From Algoriphagus sp. TR-M9 (lineage in GTDB: Bacteria > Bacteroidota > Bacteroidia > Cytophagales > Cyclobacteriaceae), in NCBI RefSeq assembly GCF_027594545.1, contig NZ_CP115160.1:3419001-3483000 (forward strand): a stretch of DNA of 64,000 nucleotides. The letters run 5' to 3'. How positions within the stretch are numbered: position 1 is the first letter of the stretch; each line of letters starts with the position of its first letter. Below are positions 8,948 through 22,757 of this stretch, piece after piece. Under the pieces are notes generated by a model. The model saw nothing but the letters and a program-made list of their open reading frames with translations, ran no database searches and was not told the origin of the DNA. Made by a program: the position numbers and the translations under genes.

Positions 8948-9323
8948 ACTTCCTTTAATACTTTCTATTGGTATAGTACTGATATATTTTATTAATACAA
9001 AGTTAACACCTGCTCCCATAAAATAAATCAGCTACCATCGGCAAAAAATTGATATCTCAGCTGTTCAGGATTTGTAATCCTGAACCTCATGACCCAATCC
9101 CATAGGACTTCAAACCCGACATAGTAAGAGATCAGAGCTAATTATGAAGATTTCAACCCTTCGGGAACACCCTTCGAGATTACAAATCTCGAAGAGCCAA
9201 AAAACTTAACTTGAATACACCCAAAGAGGCATCTAATTCGTACAAGCTTCAATCCAGAATCTTTTGTATTAAAAGATACCGATCTAACTTTCCGGGATCG
9301 TCCACTAGATAAAACCTTCTCAA
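8948..9323. other. Intergenic region with REPIN copy 2
   Basis: About 375 bp upstream of the metallophosphoesterase. Apart from the repeat at 9058-9198 nothing coding is seen. Confidence 0.5.
9058..9198. repeat. REPIN-like element, copy 2
   Basis: The left end (CTGTTCAGGATTTGTAATCC) and right end (CGAGATTACAAATCTCGAAG) match those of the element at 6952-7048, but the spacer is longer (total about 141 bp). The two copies bracket the sulfatase gene. Confidence 0.6.
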
Positions 9324-10541
9324 GTGATCCGTATTCTACTCTTCCTAGTTTTTGTATTCCTTATCGATTGGTATTCCTATCAGGCTTTCAAAACAGCTTT
9401 CCCTGAGCAAAACTGGATTAGGATCGTGTTTTGGGTCTTTTCGGTTTTCGTCTATCTCTTTGTAGCCTATGGTTTCCTGACTTTCACCCGGGGAAATCTC
9501 AGCCTGAGCTTTGGAAAAATGATTTCCATACTGGTGTTGTCTCTTATTCCAAAGCTCATCGTCTTGGGTTTTATGTTCGGAGAGGATATCCTGCGTGTAT
9601 TTACCGGGATTTTTTATTCCGTCGCTGGCCACCGAGAAGGTGATTTCCTACCTGACCGGAGAAAATTTATCAGCCAAACAGCCTTAATTCTATCTTCCAT
9701 CCCATTTTTGGGAATTCTACATGGAGTTTTAATCGGCAAATACCGTTATCGTGTCATCAATCACACACTGGAGTTTGATGACCTACCCGAGGAGTTTGAT
9801 GGATTTACGATCACCCAAATCTCAGATATCCATTCCGGGAGTTTTGACAATAAGAAGAAGCTGGAATACGGCATTGAGCTAATCAATCAGCAAAAATCTG
9901 ATGTTATTCTATTTACTGGCGACTTGGTCAATAACCAGGCGGAGGAGATGGAGCCTTGGATAGAGACCTTCAAAAAGCTAGAGGCTCCCATGGGAAAGTA
10001 TTCTATTTTGGGCAATCATGATTATGGAGATTATGTATCATGGCCCAGCAAGGAGGCCAAAGAAGCAAATATGCAGCGGCTTTATGAAATTCAGCGGGAA
10101 TTGGGATTCAAGCTTTTGCGAAATGAAAATATCAAAATCGAAAGACCTGGAGCAAGCATTGACCTGATCGGGGTGGAGAATTGGGGAAAGGGATTTGGAC
10201 AATATGGAGACCTAAAGAAAGCTACAGCAAACCTGAGCGATAAAAGCTTTAAAATCCTGATGAGCCATGATCCCTCACACTTTGATGAAGAAGTAAAGAA
10301 GTTCTCTCAATTTATTCATCTAACCTTGAGTGGCCACACCCATGGAATGCAGTTTGGGATCGAGATCCCTGGTGTTATCAAGTGGAGTCCGGCATCTCTT
10401 CGCTACCCTAAATGGGCGGGATTGTATGAGGAATTGGGACGTTACCTCCACGTCAATCGGGGTTTTGGATTTTTGGCATTTCCGGGAAGAGTTGGAATCT
10501 GGCCGGAGATTACTGTGATTAGGTTGAAGAGTAAGAGGTAG
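9324..10541 (+). CDS. Membrane-anchored calcineurin-like metallophosphoesterase
   Basis: A 405-residue protein with a GTG start. The first 140 residues contain about four hydrophobic segments, and the phosphoesterase domain (from about residue 145) follows. The metal ligands are present in order: QISDIHSGSF, TGDLVNN, LGNHDYGD, SHDPSHF and SGHTHGMQFG. The arrangement is that of the YkuE/YaeI group of membrane phosphoesterases, some of which act on UDP-diacylglucosamine-like lipids; that role is inference. The 3' quarter of this gene is duplicated as a decayed fragment at 11612-11873 beside the CRISPR array. Confidence 0.9.
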   Translation: MIRILLFLVFVFLIDWYSYQAFKTAFPEQNWIRIVFWVFSVFVYLFVAYGFLTFTRGNLSLSFGKMISILVLSLIPKLIVLGFMFGEDILRVFTGIFYSVAGHREGDFLPDRRKFISQTALILSSIPFLGILHGVLIGKYRYRVINHTLEFDDLPEEFDGFTITQISDIHSGSFDNKKKLEYGIELINQQKSDVILFTGDLVNNQAEEMEPWIETFKKLEAPMGKYSILGNHDYGDYVSWPSKEAKEANMQRLYEIQRELGFKLLRNENIKIERPGASIDLIGVENWGKGFGQYGDLKKATANLSDKSFKILMSHDPSHFDEEVKKFSQFIHLTLSGHTHGMQFGIEIPGVIKWSPASLRYPKWAGLYEELGRYLHVNRGFGFLAFPGRVGIWPEITVIRLKSKR

Positions 10542-10796
10542 TTTTATAAGTCAGAAAGCTGAAGTGACAAAGTCTGAGAAAACATTCATGAATCAGGACT
10601 TCACAAACTAAAATAAAAGTTCAACTTCTGTACTATGCAATCTGCGAAGGTCTGCATCCATTTCAGCGATCATCTGCGGGAACCATAGAGACTTTCACAG
10701 AAAAGAATTGGATAAGGTGAAAGCCTGTTTTTGACATTCCACGGTATTCATCTGGACTTGAAGAGCAGAAGAGCCGATGGATCTTTGCTCAGATTC

Positions 10797-11156
10797 TCAA
10801 ACTCCCAGTACGATAGATGCTTCAATATCAAGCTTACGACTAATTTCTCTGGCAATTTTTAAAGTTGGCTCACTCTTCCCATTTAAATATTCGCTGATAC
10901 GCGAAGTACTCACTCCCAAAAATTCTGATAAAGCTTTTTGAGTTAAACCACGTTCATTCATTCTCAATTTGATCGCTTCAGGTAGAGAAGGTGGCAAAAC
11001 TGTAAAATGAGATTCTTCATAATCAGCAACCATATCCGAAAGTAGATTCAACTCCACAAATCCTTTCGCCTCTGGATTTTCAATATTATCAGCATCAGCA
11101 AGAAGTTCCTCGATCCTTCCCTGAATGGCTTTGTATTCTTTTTCTGATTTAATCAT
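10797..11156 (-). CDS. higA: HigA-type antitoxin, XRE helix-turn-helix
   Basis: A 119-residue protein. Residues about 62-118 form an XRE/Cro helix-turn-helix (MNERGLTQKALSEFLGVSTSRISEYLNG). The N-terminal half is acidic and probably binds the toxin. It starts three bases after the stop of the toxin gene, the toxin-first order typical of higBA. It should neutralise HigB and repress the shared promoter. Confidence 0.9.
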   Translation of the reverse strand: MIKSEKEYKAIQGRIEELLADADNIENPEAKGFVELNLLSDMVADYEESHFTVLPPSLPEAIKLRMNERGLTQKALSEFLGVSTSRISEYLNGKSEPTLKIAREISRKLDIEASIVLGV

Positions 11157-11159
11157 ACC

Positions 11160-11456
11160 TCAAATGTTTTGGATGTCCTTGATTTTATCGTATTCGGCAT
11201 GAGTTCCGATGAACCGGATATAAACTTTCTTTGCATTGAAGGAAATGATTGCAATCAGCCTATAGGAGTTTCCTTTAATATTGAAGACAAATCGATGGTT
11301 CCCAACGTAATCTACCGAGTTGAAATCCTTTTTGATGTCATTTAGAGATTCCCATTCTTTTTTGCTAGTCACGGTGTACCAAAAGCGAAGCGGAGTATCT
11401 GCATCGGCATGTTTCTCTGAAAACTCCTGAATCCGCTTAAAAGTAACAATCCTCAT
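11160..11456 (-). CDS. higB: HigB-type mRNA interferase toxin
   Basis: Started at the ATG at 11456 (MRIVTFKRIQEFSEKHADAD) the product has 98 residues, the normal size for the HigB/RelE-like ribosome-dependent endoribonuclease. Typical features are FWYTVTSKKEWESLNDIKKDF, the central GNHRFVFNIKGNSYRLIAIISF strand region and the terminal FIGTHAEYDKI. The frame could begin 10 codons earlier. It forms a two-gene operon with the antitoxin gene. Confidence 0.9.
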   Translation of the reverse strand: MRIVTFKRIQEFSEKHADADTPLRFWYTVTSKKEWESLNDIKKDFNSVDYVGNHRFVFNIKGNSYRLIAIISFNAKKVYIRFIGTHAEYDKIKDIQNI

Positions 11457-11483
11457 TTCCTTGAGAAATTCTATTTTATAGAA

Positions 11484-11520
11484 CAAAGTTACGGATATTG
11501 TAATTCATTAGCTAATACAA
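11484..11520 (-). promoter_or_regulatory. higBA promoter and likely operator
   Basis: On the minus strand TAACTTTG (11491-11484) matches the TAnnTTTG -7 box. Next to it, TTGTA and TACAA (11498-11520) flank a TTAGCTAA palindrome, a good candidate for the HigA operator. Transcription would begin about 20 nt before the higB start. Confidence 0.5.
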
Positions 11521-11611
11521 AACTGGTCTTCAAGAGATTTTTAAATGTGGTACAATTTGTCAATTAGGTACTCACTTAAATTTTAAGCTTAAACCAAGTC
11601 CCACACTACCG

Positions 11612-11873
11612 CAGCTTTAAAATACTCATGAGTCATGATCCTTCCCATTTTGACGAACAGGCGAAAAACTTCTCCCAGTTCATCCATCTTATGCTAAGTG
11701 GGTTTACCCATGGAATGCAGTTTGGGATCGAGATTCCAGGGGTTATCAAATGGAGTCCGGCCTCCCTTCTCTACCCGAAATGGGCTGGACTGTATGAGGA
11801 ACTTGGCCGCTACCTGCATATCAACCGTGGGGTTGGATTCTTGGTCTTTCCAGAGAAGGTGGGGATCTGGCCA
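11612..11873 (+). pseudogene. Decayed 3' fragment of the metallophosphoesterase gene
   Basis: The sequence matches the 3' part of the intact gene at 9324-10541 (about 10250-10505) at nucleotide level and translates as MSHDPSHFDEQAKNFSQFIH and onward. The catalytic SGHTHG motif has become SGFTHG, losing a metal-binding His, and both ends are missing. It stops 12 bp before the first CRISPR repeat. Confidence 0.85.
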
Positions 11874-11885
11874 CCTTAAGAACGT

Positions 11886-15193
<3,308 letters not shown>

Positions 15194-15301
15194 ATACCCC
15201 ACGATAAGTGGCTGGTATGCTGTTTTTTACATCCAAATTTTGAATATAAAAAAATGGACCAGGTTTTGAATTAGAGTCAGTTGCCCTTCGGTTTTAATGA
15301 T

Positions 15302-16531
<1,230 letters not shown>

Positions 16532-16535
<4 letters not shown>

Positions 16536-17008
16536 TTCTTTTTTCGGATATCAGAGATTTTTTTCAAATACTCTACATCGGCTTGATCCTTCAAGCGATT
16601 CGCAAATAATTTGCTGACAATTAAGTCATTGAGTCGTAAAAAGGGAATTTTATAGGCATCCAATTCCAAAAACACGCGATTCTCAAAAGCAGAGTCAAAG
16701 TCAAGCCCTTGTACTTTGCTTAGAAAATCAATTCGTTCCGGTTCCATGCCGATATGAAATACCACTACTTCCCTAAAATCCAATTTTTCCAAAGCCTGAA
16801 TACTTTCCTCATCAAATTCCATTTTTCTGAAAGTATCCAGAAGTTTGCCCTTGTTATGTTCATTAGGCCGAATCCAGATATCCAAATCTCCTGTAGTACG
16901 GACATATCCATGGAATATAACCGCGTAACCTCCAATCAACAAAAATTCAACTTGGTTATCAATCAGGGCAAAAACCATTTCCTGATGGGCTGGATGGGTG
17001 AAGTTCAT
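16532..17008 (-). CDS. Small nucleotidyltransferase embedded in the cas operon
   Basis: A 158-residue protein with the polymerase-beta-type nucleotidyltransferase signature: GGYAV (GG at 26-27), then TGDLDIWI with Asp 41 and Asp 43, and a third acidic residue in ERIDFL (Asp about 94). Such proteins belong to the minimal nucleotidyltransferase/DUF6036/AbiEii-like group, several of which modify tRNA or partner toxins. Its ATG overlaps the cas9 stop, and its TGA overlaps the cas1 ATG, both as ATGA. It is therefore a structural part of the cas9-cas1-cas2 operon rather than a chance neighbour. No HEPN partner is next to it. A role in CRISPR function or as a guard of the locus is inference. Confidence 0.85.
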
Positions 17009-20000
17009 CGATCTAGAATAATTTTCTTACCCTTCCAGTTGGGATCCACAAATTCGTAAAAGCGATTCATCAATTCTGCAAAATCCCTGAACCGCTGATT
17101 GGGATTCTGCATCGCCCAATAGCTCAATTGGGAGTTGCCAGAATCCTCCAAGGATTTTGAGATTTGGATCTTTTTTTCTGTTTTATATGCTGCCATAGGT
17201 TCATTTAATACTGGATTTCCATTTCCTGGGTTTCCATCGGGATCAGTTGGCTTATTGGGAAAAATGATATTTCCCAGTCGATCAACAAGCAATTTGATGC
17301 AAATCGCCTTTTCACCGATAAACTCAATTTTATTTAGTTGAGTATATTCGACCTTATTCGCGATTGATTTAGCAGTGGACATTGGAACCGCATAAAGCCT
17401 AGCTCCAGTAAAACTCACGATTTTATAAATCCTTGCTATTTGATCTTTATCCGAAGAATTAATAGTTCTAACTCCTCCATTTTCAAGTTCCTCATCAGAA
17501 GGAACATAAACCAAATCATTTGGTGAAAGGGTAAATAGCAAAGCCCCTAATTCCGGTTTAGGTTGGATTGGAGTCCGTTGTGCTTTAGGCATATGAGCAA
17601 CTTGCTTTTGATGAGCAATTACTTCATTAAGAGGCACAGTTTCGAAATTCCTTTTCTGTTTACCTTTATCCCAATAGACTGCAAAAAACAAATTCGTCCC
17701 TTTTGCAGCCTCGACGTATTTAGATGTCTTGTTCCCCCTTTCTCCGACTAGAAACTTGGAGCCAACCTCAAACATTTTCACCTTGAAGATTGGCTGGTGG
17801 CACTTACCGTTATTCAACTCTCGGATATTCTTGTTCAAATCTTCTATGCCTTCAGAACTGAATGCACGCTCATAATCTGGTTTATCCTCCCCAGTCCGAT
17901 ATTTTGCCAGATGATTTGGCAGAATAACTTCTCTTATTCTTTCATCAGTGACCTTTGCCAAATGTTTATCTGTTTTGATTTCAGACAATGAAGTCCTTAC
18001 AGCAGTAGCAATCTTGCCTTTAGGCGTATCTATTCTATAAATACCCGAAACAGTCTCTTTGTGTAGTGGCTTTCTTATTGCCCAATTATCACCTTTAGTT
18101 TGCTTTCTCAATTTTTTCTTCGGCTTGCCATTTGAATCCAAATTCAACTCCCCTTCCTCATTTCGGTAGGACCAGAATTTATTATTTGCCTTATTGATCA
18201 CACGAAGGTTTTGCTTAAAACTAATGATGGTTTTCTCCAAGGCATCTTTGGTTTCTATCGTAAAATCTGGCCAAGGCATCAAGAATGTCTTGGTATAGTG
18301 CCCGTATTCATTTTTTATTAAAAGTTTATCTTTCAAGCCGAAATTCTCTTTTTCAGCATTCAAGGCACTTAGATAGTGGGTATGATTTCTTGTTGTACAT
18401 GCAACTACCAATGCATCCAAAGCATGATGTCTATGATCAATACGTTTCACATTAAACCCTTTATTAAACTCCTCCGGAACCTGAATCCTGAAAGCATTGA
18501 TCCTGGAGTCCCAGTTGCCAAAGTCTTCGCTTTGGGTCAATTCATTTAGCCTTTTAAATCGCGGTGCCACTATTTCATTCCATTTGTCATGCAAGCCCCA
18601 ATCTTGCTTTAACTTAGAAGTGATAGTTCCTATTACAGGCACTAAGTTTTTCGAAGTGGCTTCACGTTCTCCATCCTCTCTCACAAGGTTACTTAATAAG
18701 CCCTTGACCAGACTGCTGATATATCTACTGTCATTCATCTGGCGATTGATAAAGCCTTCTGGAATTTCAAGACTCAATAGATTTTTCAGCTTAGCTCTGT
18801 TGGTTCTGAAATACCTATTGACATGATTTTCATATTGGTCTAAACTTAACAATTGGTGGCCACCGACTATACTGCCACCTTTGTTATTGAAATACTCAAA
18901 AGCTGTTTGATTGTCCTTGTCTGAATTTACAGCACTTTCACAAATGATTTTGTTGGTCAAGGAATTGTCAAAATAGCGCGACCTGGGAATTATATGCTCT
19001 ACCTCATATTCGTGTGTAAACAACTTGGTAAGTGGGATAGTCTTTCCAGTATAGGGAGAGATATAACCTTGATCTAGCCAAAGTCTGTACCTTTGTATTT
19101 CCCTTTGGCTAGGAGTGATGTTTCTCCGAATTTTTGAGATTTCGTCTTCGCTTACTTTATCGTACTTTACATCCGGACTTGAGTAAACACCCTCTTCATA
19201 TAACTTCAATAGTTCTTGATGACTAGGAGAAAAAAACCTTATGTCTCCCCTTACTTCCGGATCATCCATCATTTCTTTCAATAGTTCTTTGATCCGATGG
19301 TTGGTGTTTTCATTCTCTGCATTCCTTTTGGCGATTTCTTCTCGCTTTTTAGCTGGGTTCTTCATTTCCCTACCCAATTCCACATGAATTTCATCGAAGA
19401 AATGACCCGCTCCATTGCCATAATATTTCCATATATCCCGAACTACCCGTAGCGTTTCGGTCACTATTTGTTCCACGATAGGGTTCCTCAATGAATGCTG
19501 TTTGAACTCTTTAAGGTATCTATCTATATCATCAGGACTTTTCCATTGTTGTACTTCACCTATTTCTGAATGTCTTTCATAAACCAAGTAAGCAGCTTGA
19601 AAAGTGTTCAGCCCTTTAAGAGGATTTTTGCCTTTGAGTGGAACAAAACTTTTGACCAATTGCTTTGTGATATCATCATCACTCACCTTAGCCAAAGCTT
19701 CTTTATTATCTCTATCGGATGATTCTTTGTTTATCGGCAATGCGTTCACTCTTTCCATGATAGAATCGGCTCGTTCTCTGACAGCTTGAGGAATTATGTC
19801 TTGGCTCCAATACCTCCCCATTCGCATCAGAGGCACGAGTTTTAGCAATGCCTTTTTGGAATAACTTCCATATTCGCTATCGAATGGAGGAAACTTAATG
19901 AAGTTTTCCAGAAACGATTCTTGATCAATCTCATGCTTGCAGGCAAATTTTGTCAAGGCCTTTTTATATTCTTCTATATCGGAAACCGAATAGATAATAT

Positions 20001-21717
20001 GCCATAGCTGCTCTTCTCGACTCAGTAAGGCATTGCCATTTGATGTCTTTTCTGCAAGAAATCTGGCAGGCTCCTCCAATCCTACTACTTTTTCTAGACG
20101 GTTGACAAACTGAACTCTCGTCTCAGCCATTGGATACTTTTTGGACTCCTTCTTCTGATCGTCATAGACGTAATTCCATCTATACTTATCTTTCTGGCTT
20201 TTTTCGATCAATTTCTTTTTGACGAAAAAGTCGATTAACTGTTTAGATTCAATCGTTTGCTTTGTATTCAAAAACTCGAAAAGATCCACGAAAGCATCCT
20301 CATTAGGCAATAGATGTGTGGTTACATCTTCCAGTTTTCCGTTTTCAATTTTTTCAGAATTGAAAATCCTCAAATTCTGGATCCATTGCCACAACCTGAA
20401 TTCTTGATAAAGAGGATGAGACTTTGAAATAACGGGAATAGGCTCAATCTTTCTCTCTATCCTACCTGTCTCGGAGTTTTTCTTTTGAAAAGCTCTCGAC
20501 TCAAACTGACAACCCGAAATATTAGATTTTTGGCTTTTGAGAGGTCTTTGATAAAAAATAATATCCTCTAAAAACAAATGCTCAAAACCTTCCCCTCTCA
20601 ACCTATTTTGATGACCTTCATTTCTAGGATATAGCTCTTCGATACATTCCTGATACAGTTTAACCGAAAATAGCGCAGGTTGCAATTCAATCTGCTTGGA
20701 TAATATCTTTCCGAGCTCAGACTTATAAAATTTTCTCTCGACTGTTTTGACCAGTTTTCCCCTTATCTTTTGCTTAGGATCCCGCAAAAGTGTATCATAA
20801 ATATATTCACCAACTGTCTTTCCAGACTGTTCAATATCCTGCTCTGTCTTAGCTTTGATGGCTATCCAGTCCTTTTCTGAATCTACCGATTTATAGGAAT
20901 ACTTAGTTTCGCCACTTTTCAATGTCGAAATAGTCACAATAAACTCTTTGGACCTCCCTACCCAATCTTCTATCTTGGTGATCTGTCGATCATATGGCCA
21001 CCCATTTTCAAAAACAACATCGTAAAGAATCTTTCCTTTGACTTTTTCACCCGAATCCAAAACCGATTTGACTTTCAGAACGACAAACCTCCTGTCTCTC
21101 TTCTCTTCTACTTCTTCCCCCCTCAATTGATAATAACCCCTCTTCTGATTAAAATTAAGAATCAGCCATGCGAACTCCTCTTTGCTGATTTTCTCTCGAA
21201 GAGCTTTCTTTCTTAAATAATATATAGTCCAATCATAGGGAATTTTGGTTTCCTCTCCGTTGGACTTTGTATAGAATAACTCTGGTCGCGCATTTTGAAA
21301 CTCCTCGACCATTTCATGAAAGGAATTCATAAAAAGAAAATCATTTTTCCCTAATTCATTCCTCCTGTAATTCAGTTTAACCTCAGTCTCGTTCTTAAAC
21401 TGACCCAACTTCTTTTGAAAATCGATGCCATCAGCATAGTGTTCTGGTAAAAATCCCAAAACATTCAATACTCGGTGTAGCCTATCTCTCCTTAAATTGT
21501 CTCGCTCATATAACCTTCGAATCCCCCTATATCCTGTTCTTTCAGCAGTTTGCGAAAAAGATTGGCCGGCATCAAATTTACCCAACACATCCTGCCCCAT
21601 GGGTATTATCCTTACACCCATCCCATCTATCTTACCTTCCTTCTTTTCAAAATCCTGCGAAATCAAGCTCCATCCAATCGAATTAGTCCCCAAATCCAGT
21701 CCTAAAATCTTTTTCAT
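17005..21717 (-). CDS. cas9: CRISPR-associated endonuclease Cas9, type II-C
   Basis: A 1570-residue effector nuclease, large for II-C but in the range of Bacteroidota enzymes. RuvC-I is at the N-terminus (KKILGLDLGTNSIGWSL, Asp 8). The arginine-rich bridge helix follows around RGIRRLYERDNLRRDRLHR. RuvC-II is FFDEIHVELGREM (Glu about 780). The HNH domain has EHIIPRSRYFDNSLTNK (His about 908). RuvC-III is HHALDALVVA (His about 1098, Asp about 1101). The PAM-interacting C-terminal region follows. All catalytic residues are present. The gene leads the cas operon and diverges from the tracrRNA gene. Confidence 0.97.
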   Translation of the reverse strand: MKKILGLDLGTNSIGWSLISQDFEKKEGKIDGMGVRIIPMGQDVLGKFDAGQSFSQTAERTGYRGIRRLYERDNLRRDRLHRVLNVLGFLPEHYADGIDFQKKLGQFKNETEVKLNYRRNELGKNDFLFMNSFHEMVEEFQNARPELFYTKSNGEETKIPYDWTIYYLRKKALREKISKEEFAWLILNFNQKRGYYQLRGEEVEEKRDRRFVVLKVKSVLDSGEKVKGKILYDVVFENGWPYDRQITKIEDWVGRSKEFIVTISTLKSGETKYSYKSVDSEKDWIAIKAKTEQDIEQSGKTVGEYIYDTLLRDPKQKIRGKLVKTVERKFYKSELGKILSKQIELQPALFSVKLYQECIEELYPRNEGHQNRLRGEGFEHLFLEDIIFYQRPLKSQKSNISGCQFESRAFQKKNSETGRIERKIEPIPVISKSHPLYQEFRLWQWIQNLRIFNSEKIENGKLEDVTTHLLPNEDAFVDLFEFLNTKQTIESKQLIDFFVKKKLIEKSQKDKYRWNYVYDDQKKESKKYPMAETRVQFVNRLEKVVGLEEPARFLAEKTSNGNALLSREEQLWHIIYSVSDIEEYKKALTKFACKHEIDQESFLENFIKFPPFDSEYGSYSKKALLKLVPLMRMGRYWSQDIIPQAVRERADSIMERVNALPINKESSDRDNKEALAKVSDDDITKQLVKSFVPLKGKNPLKGLNTFQAAYLVYERHSEIGEVQQWKSPDDIDRYLKEFKQHSLRNPIVEQIVTETLRVVRDIWKYYGNGAGHFFDEIHVELGREMKNPAKKREEIAKRNAENENTNHRIKELLKEMMDDPEVRGDIRFFSPSHQELLKLYEEGVYSSPDVKYDKVSEDEISKIRRNITPSQREIQRYRLWLDQGYISPYTGKTIPLTKLFTHEYEVEHIIPRSRYFDNSLTNKIICESAVNSDKDNQTAFEYFNNKGGSIVGGHQLLSLDQYENHVNRYFRTNRAKLKNLLSLEIPEGFINRQMNDSRYISSLVKGLLSNLVREDGEREATSKNLVPVIGTITSKLKQDWGLHDKWNEIVAPRFKRLNELTQSEDFGNWDSRINAFRIQVPEEFNKGFNVKRIDHRHHALDALVVACTTRNHTHYLSALNAEKENFGLKDKLLIKNEYGHYTKTFLMPWPDFTIETKDALEKTIISFKQNLRVINKANNKFWSYRNEEGELNLDSNGKPKKKLRKQTKGDNWAIRKPLHKETVSGIYRIDTPKGKIATAVRTSLSEIKTDKHLAKVTDERIREVILPNHLAKYRTGEDKPDYERAFSSEGIEDLNKNIRELNNGKCHQPIFKVKMFEVGSKFLVGERGNKTSKYVEAAKGTNLFFAVYWDKGKQKRNFETVPLNEVIAHQKQVAHMPKAQRTPIQPKPELGALLFTLSPNDLVYVPSDEELENGGVRTINSSDKDQIARIYKIVSFTGARLYAVPMSTAKSIANKVEYTQLNKIEFIGEKAICIKLLVDRLGNIIFPNKPTDPDGNPGNGNPVLNEPMAAYKTEKKIQISKSLEDSGNSQLSYWAMQNPNQRFRDFAELMNRFYEFVDPNWKGKKIILDR

Positions 21718-21723
21718 ATTATT

Positions 21724-21752
21724 TTGAAAGTCTATTGTTTCTACTTACTTTG
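21724..21752 (+). promoter_or_regulatory. Putative tracrRNA promoter
   Basis: A TTG at 21724-21726 and TACTTTG at 21746-21752, 19 bp apart, approximate the Bacteroidota promoter; the -7 element is one base short of TAnnTTTG. The right half touches the extended anti-repeat, so transcription may start within it. Confidence 0.4.
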
Positions 21753-21840
21753 AGTAACTGATTTAAAAGCAATTCACAATAAGGATTATTCCGTTGTGAA
21801 AACATGTAGTGCCTCGGCTATCTCCGGGGCTTTTCTTTTT
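21752..21840 (+). ncRNA. tracrRNA of the type II-C system
   Basis: The anti-repeat core (21760-21779, GATTTAAAAGCAATTCACAA) is complementary to the first 20 nt of the CRISPR repeat with one mismatch, and complementarity extends to 21752 with a one-base bulge. The tail has a nexus-like GGATTATTCC stem and then a GCCTCGG/CCGGGGC hairpin followed by TTTTCTTTTT, a Rho-independent terminator. It directs crRNA maturation and binds Cas9. Confidence 0.9.
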
Positions 21841-22352
21841 AATCCCATTATTTTCTCTCCAAATCAAGAATTTCTGACAGCTTTTCGCCTTGGATTTCAA
21901 ACATAAATTATCCGGACAAGTCACTGAAGCAGCTCCTACCACTAAAGTTTCTAGTAACCTGAAGAAAGTTGATTATTTCCAAAACCTTAGTGGCTGAATG
22001 CAAGAAAAGGAATAAAAAGACATGAAAACATACCCTGTACAGGGTATTTTGTTGGAAAATAATAGGTATTTCAAAGAAATTACGATGCTTTTCAGACTAT
22101 TGGCAGAATTTTCTGAACCCCATTTTGTCAAGTTGAAATCAAAAAGTTCCTTATCGCCATTACTGATTTTAGGCAAAATTTCATTTCGACTGGCTGGCTG
22201 AGATTTGAAATACCAGCCCCGGATGAATGATAAATCCAGGTGTCTATTTGAACATTGCTATGAATTGATTTTCGAATGTATAAAACACCCTACATCGGGC
22301 ACTTTTTTTTCTAAAAGTCTTTGCTCACTGACATCTCAATAAGACCAATTAC
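21841..22352. other. Gene-free region with a palindromic repeat
   Basis: About 510 bp between the tracrRNA and an XRE gene. It contains the perfect 16-bp palindrome TACCCTGTACAGGGTA at 22031-22046. I see no convincing gene; the short frame at 21973-22176 on the minus strand has no recognisable features. Confidence 0.5.
22005..22053. repeat. Dispersed repeat with TACCCTGTACAGGGTA palindrome
   Basis: The palindrome at 22031-22046 is preceded by GCAAGAAAAGGAATA. Both features recur together at 59216-59254 and 60682-60700, where the palindrome is split by an IS3-family insertion. Confidence 0.55.
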
Positions 22353-22757
22353 TTACTTCTCCAACATCCTCTTCATAATCTCAACCTTCTCCCGCTCCGA
22401 TTCCAACAGCCGCTCGTAGAGCTTTTTGTTTTCTTCAAGTGCTTCTACCCATTTGTCGATTGGATTAAAATTTAAAGAACATTGATTATTTATAGATCCT
22501 GCATTATCATGAAGAGTACTCGAAATAATGTTTATGGCATGCTCTTCTGAAAAACTCTTAATCGCCTCCGCAGGTACTTTTAAGATCTCGGCCACCTGCC
22601 TCAGCAGGTCCTCCTCCACTTCTTCCTTTTGCTCCAGTAAACTGACCTTCTTCTGAGACCAGTCCTCCCCCAGTTCAAAAGCCAAGGCCTCTTGCTTGAT
22701 GCCCATCATTTCCCTGAATCTCTTGATATTTCTGCCGTGGTGGATCTTCTCGTTCAT
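22353..22757 (-). CDS. XRE-family transcriptional regulator
   Basis: A 134-residue protein. The N-terminal 65 residues are a Cro/C1-type helix-turn-helix (HGRNIKRFREMMGIKQEALAFEL and the recognition region around WSQKKVSLLEQ). The C-terminal 40 residues (EALEENKKLYERLLESEREK) form a likely coiled coil for dimerisation. It diverges from the gene cluster at 23191 and may control it, but no operator is evident. Confidence 0.82.
   Translation of the reverse strand: MNEKIHHGRNIKRFREMMGIKQEALAFELGEDWSQKKVSLLEQKEEVEEDLLRQVAEILKVPAEAIKSFSEEHAINIISSTLHDNAGSINNQCSLNFNPIDKWVEALEENKKLYERLLESEREKVEIMKRMLEK

Noticed and set aside
15194..15301. A GGTAT hairpin next to the last CRISPR repeat as a leader or terminator
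   Set aside because: The stem (CATACCCC with GGTATG) is short and its role cannot be separated from the cas2 3' flank.
21973..22176. A 67-codon frame upstream of the XRE gene
   Set aside because: It runs across the palindromic repeat and has no family features.
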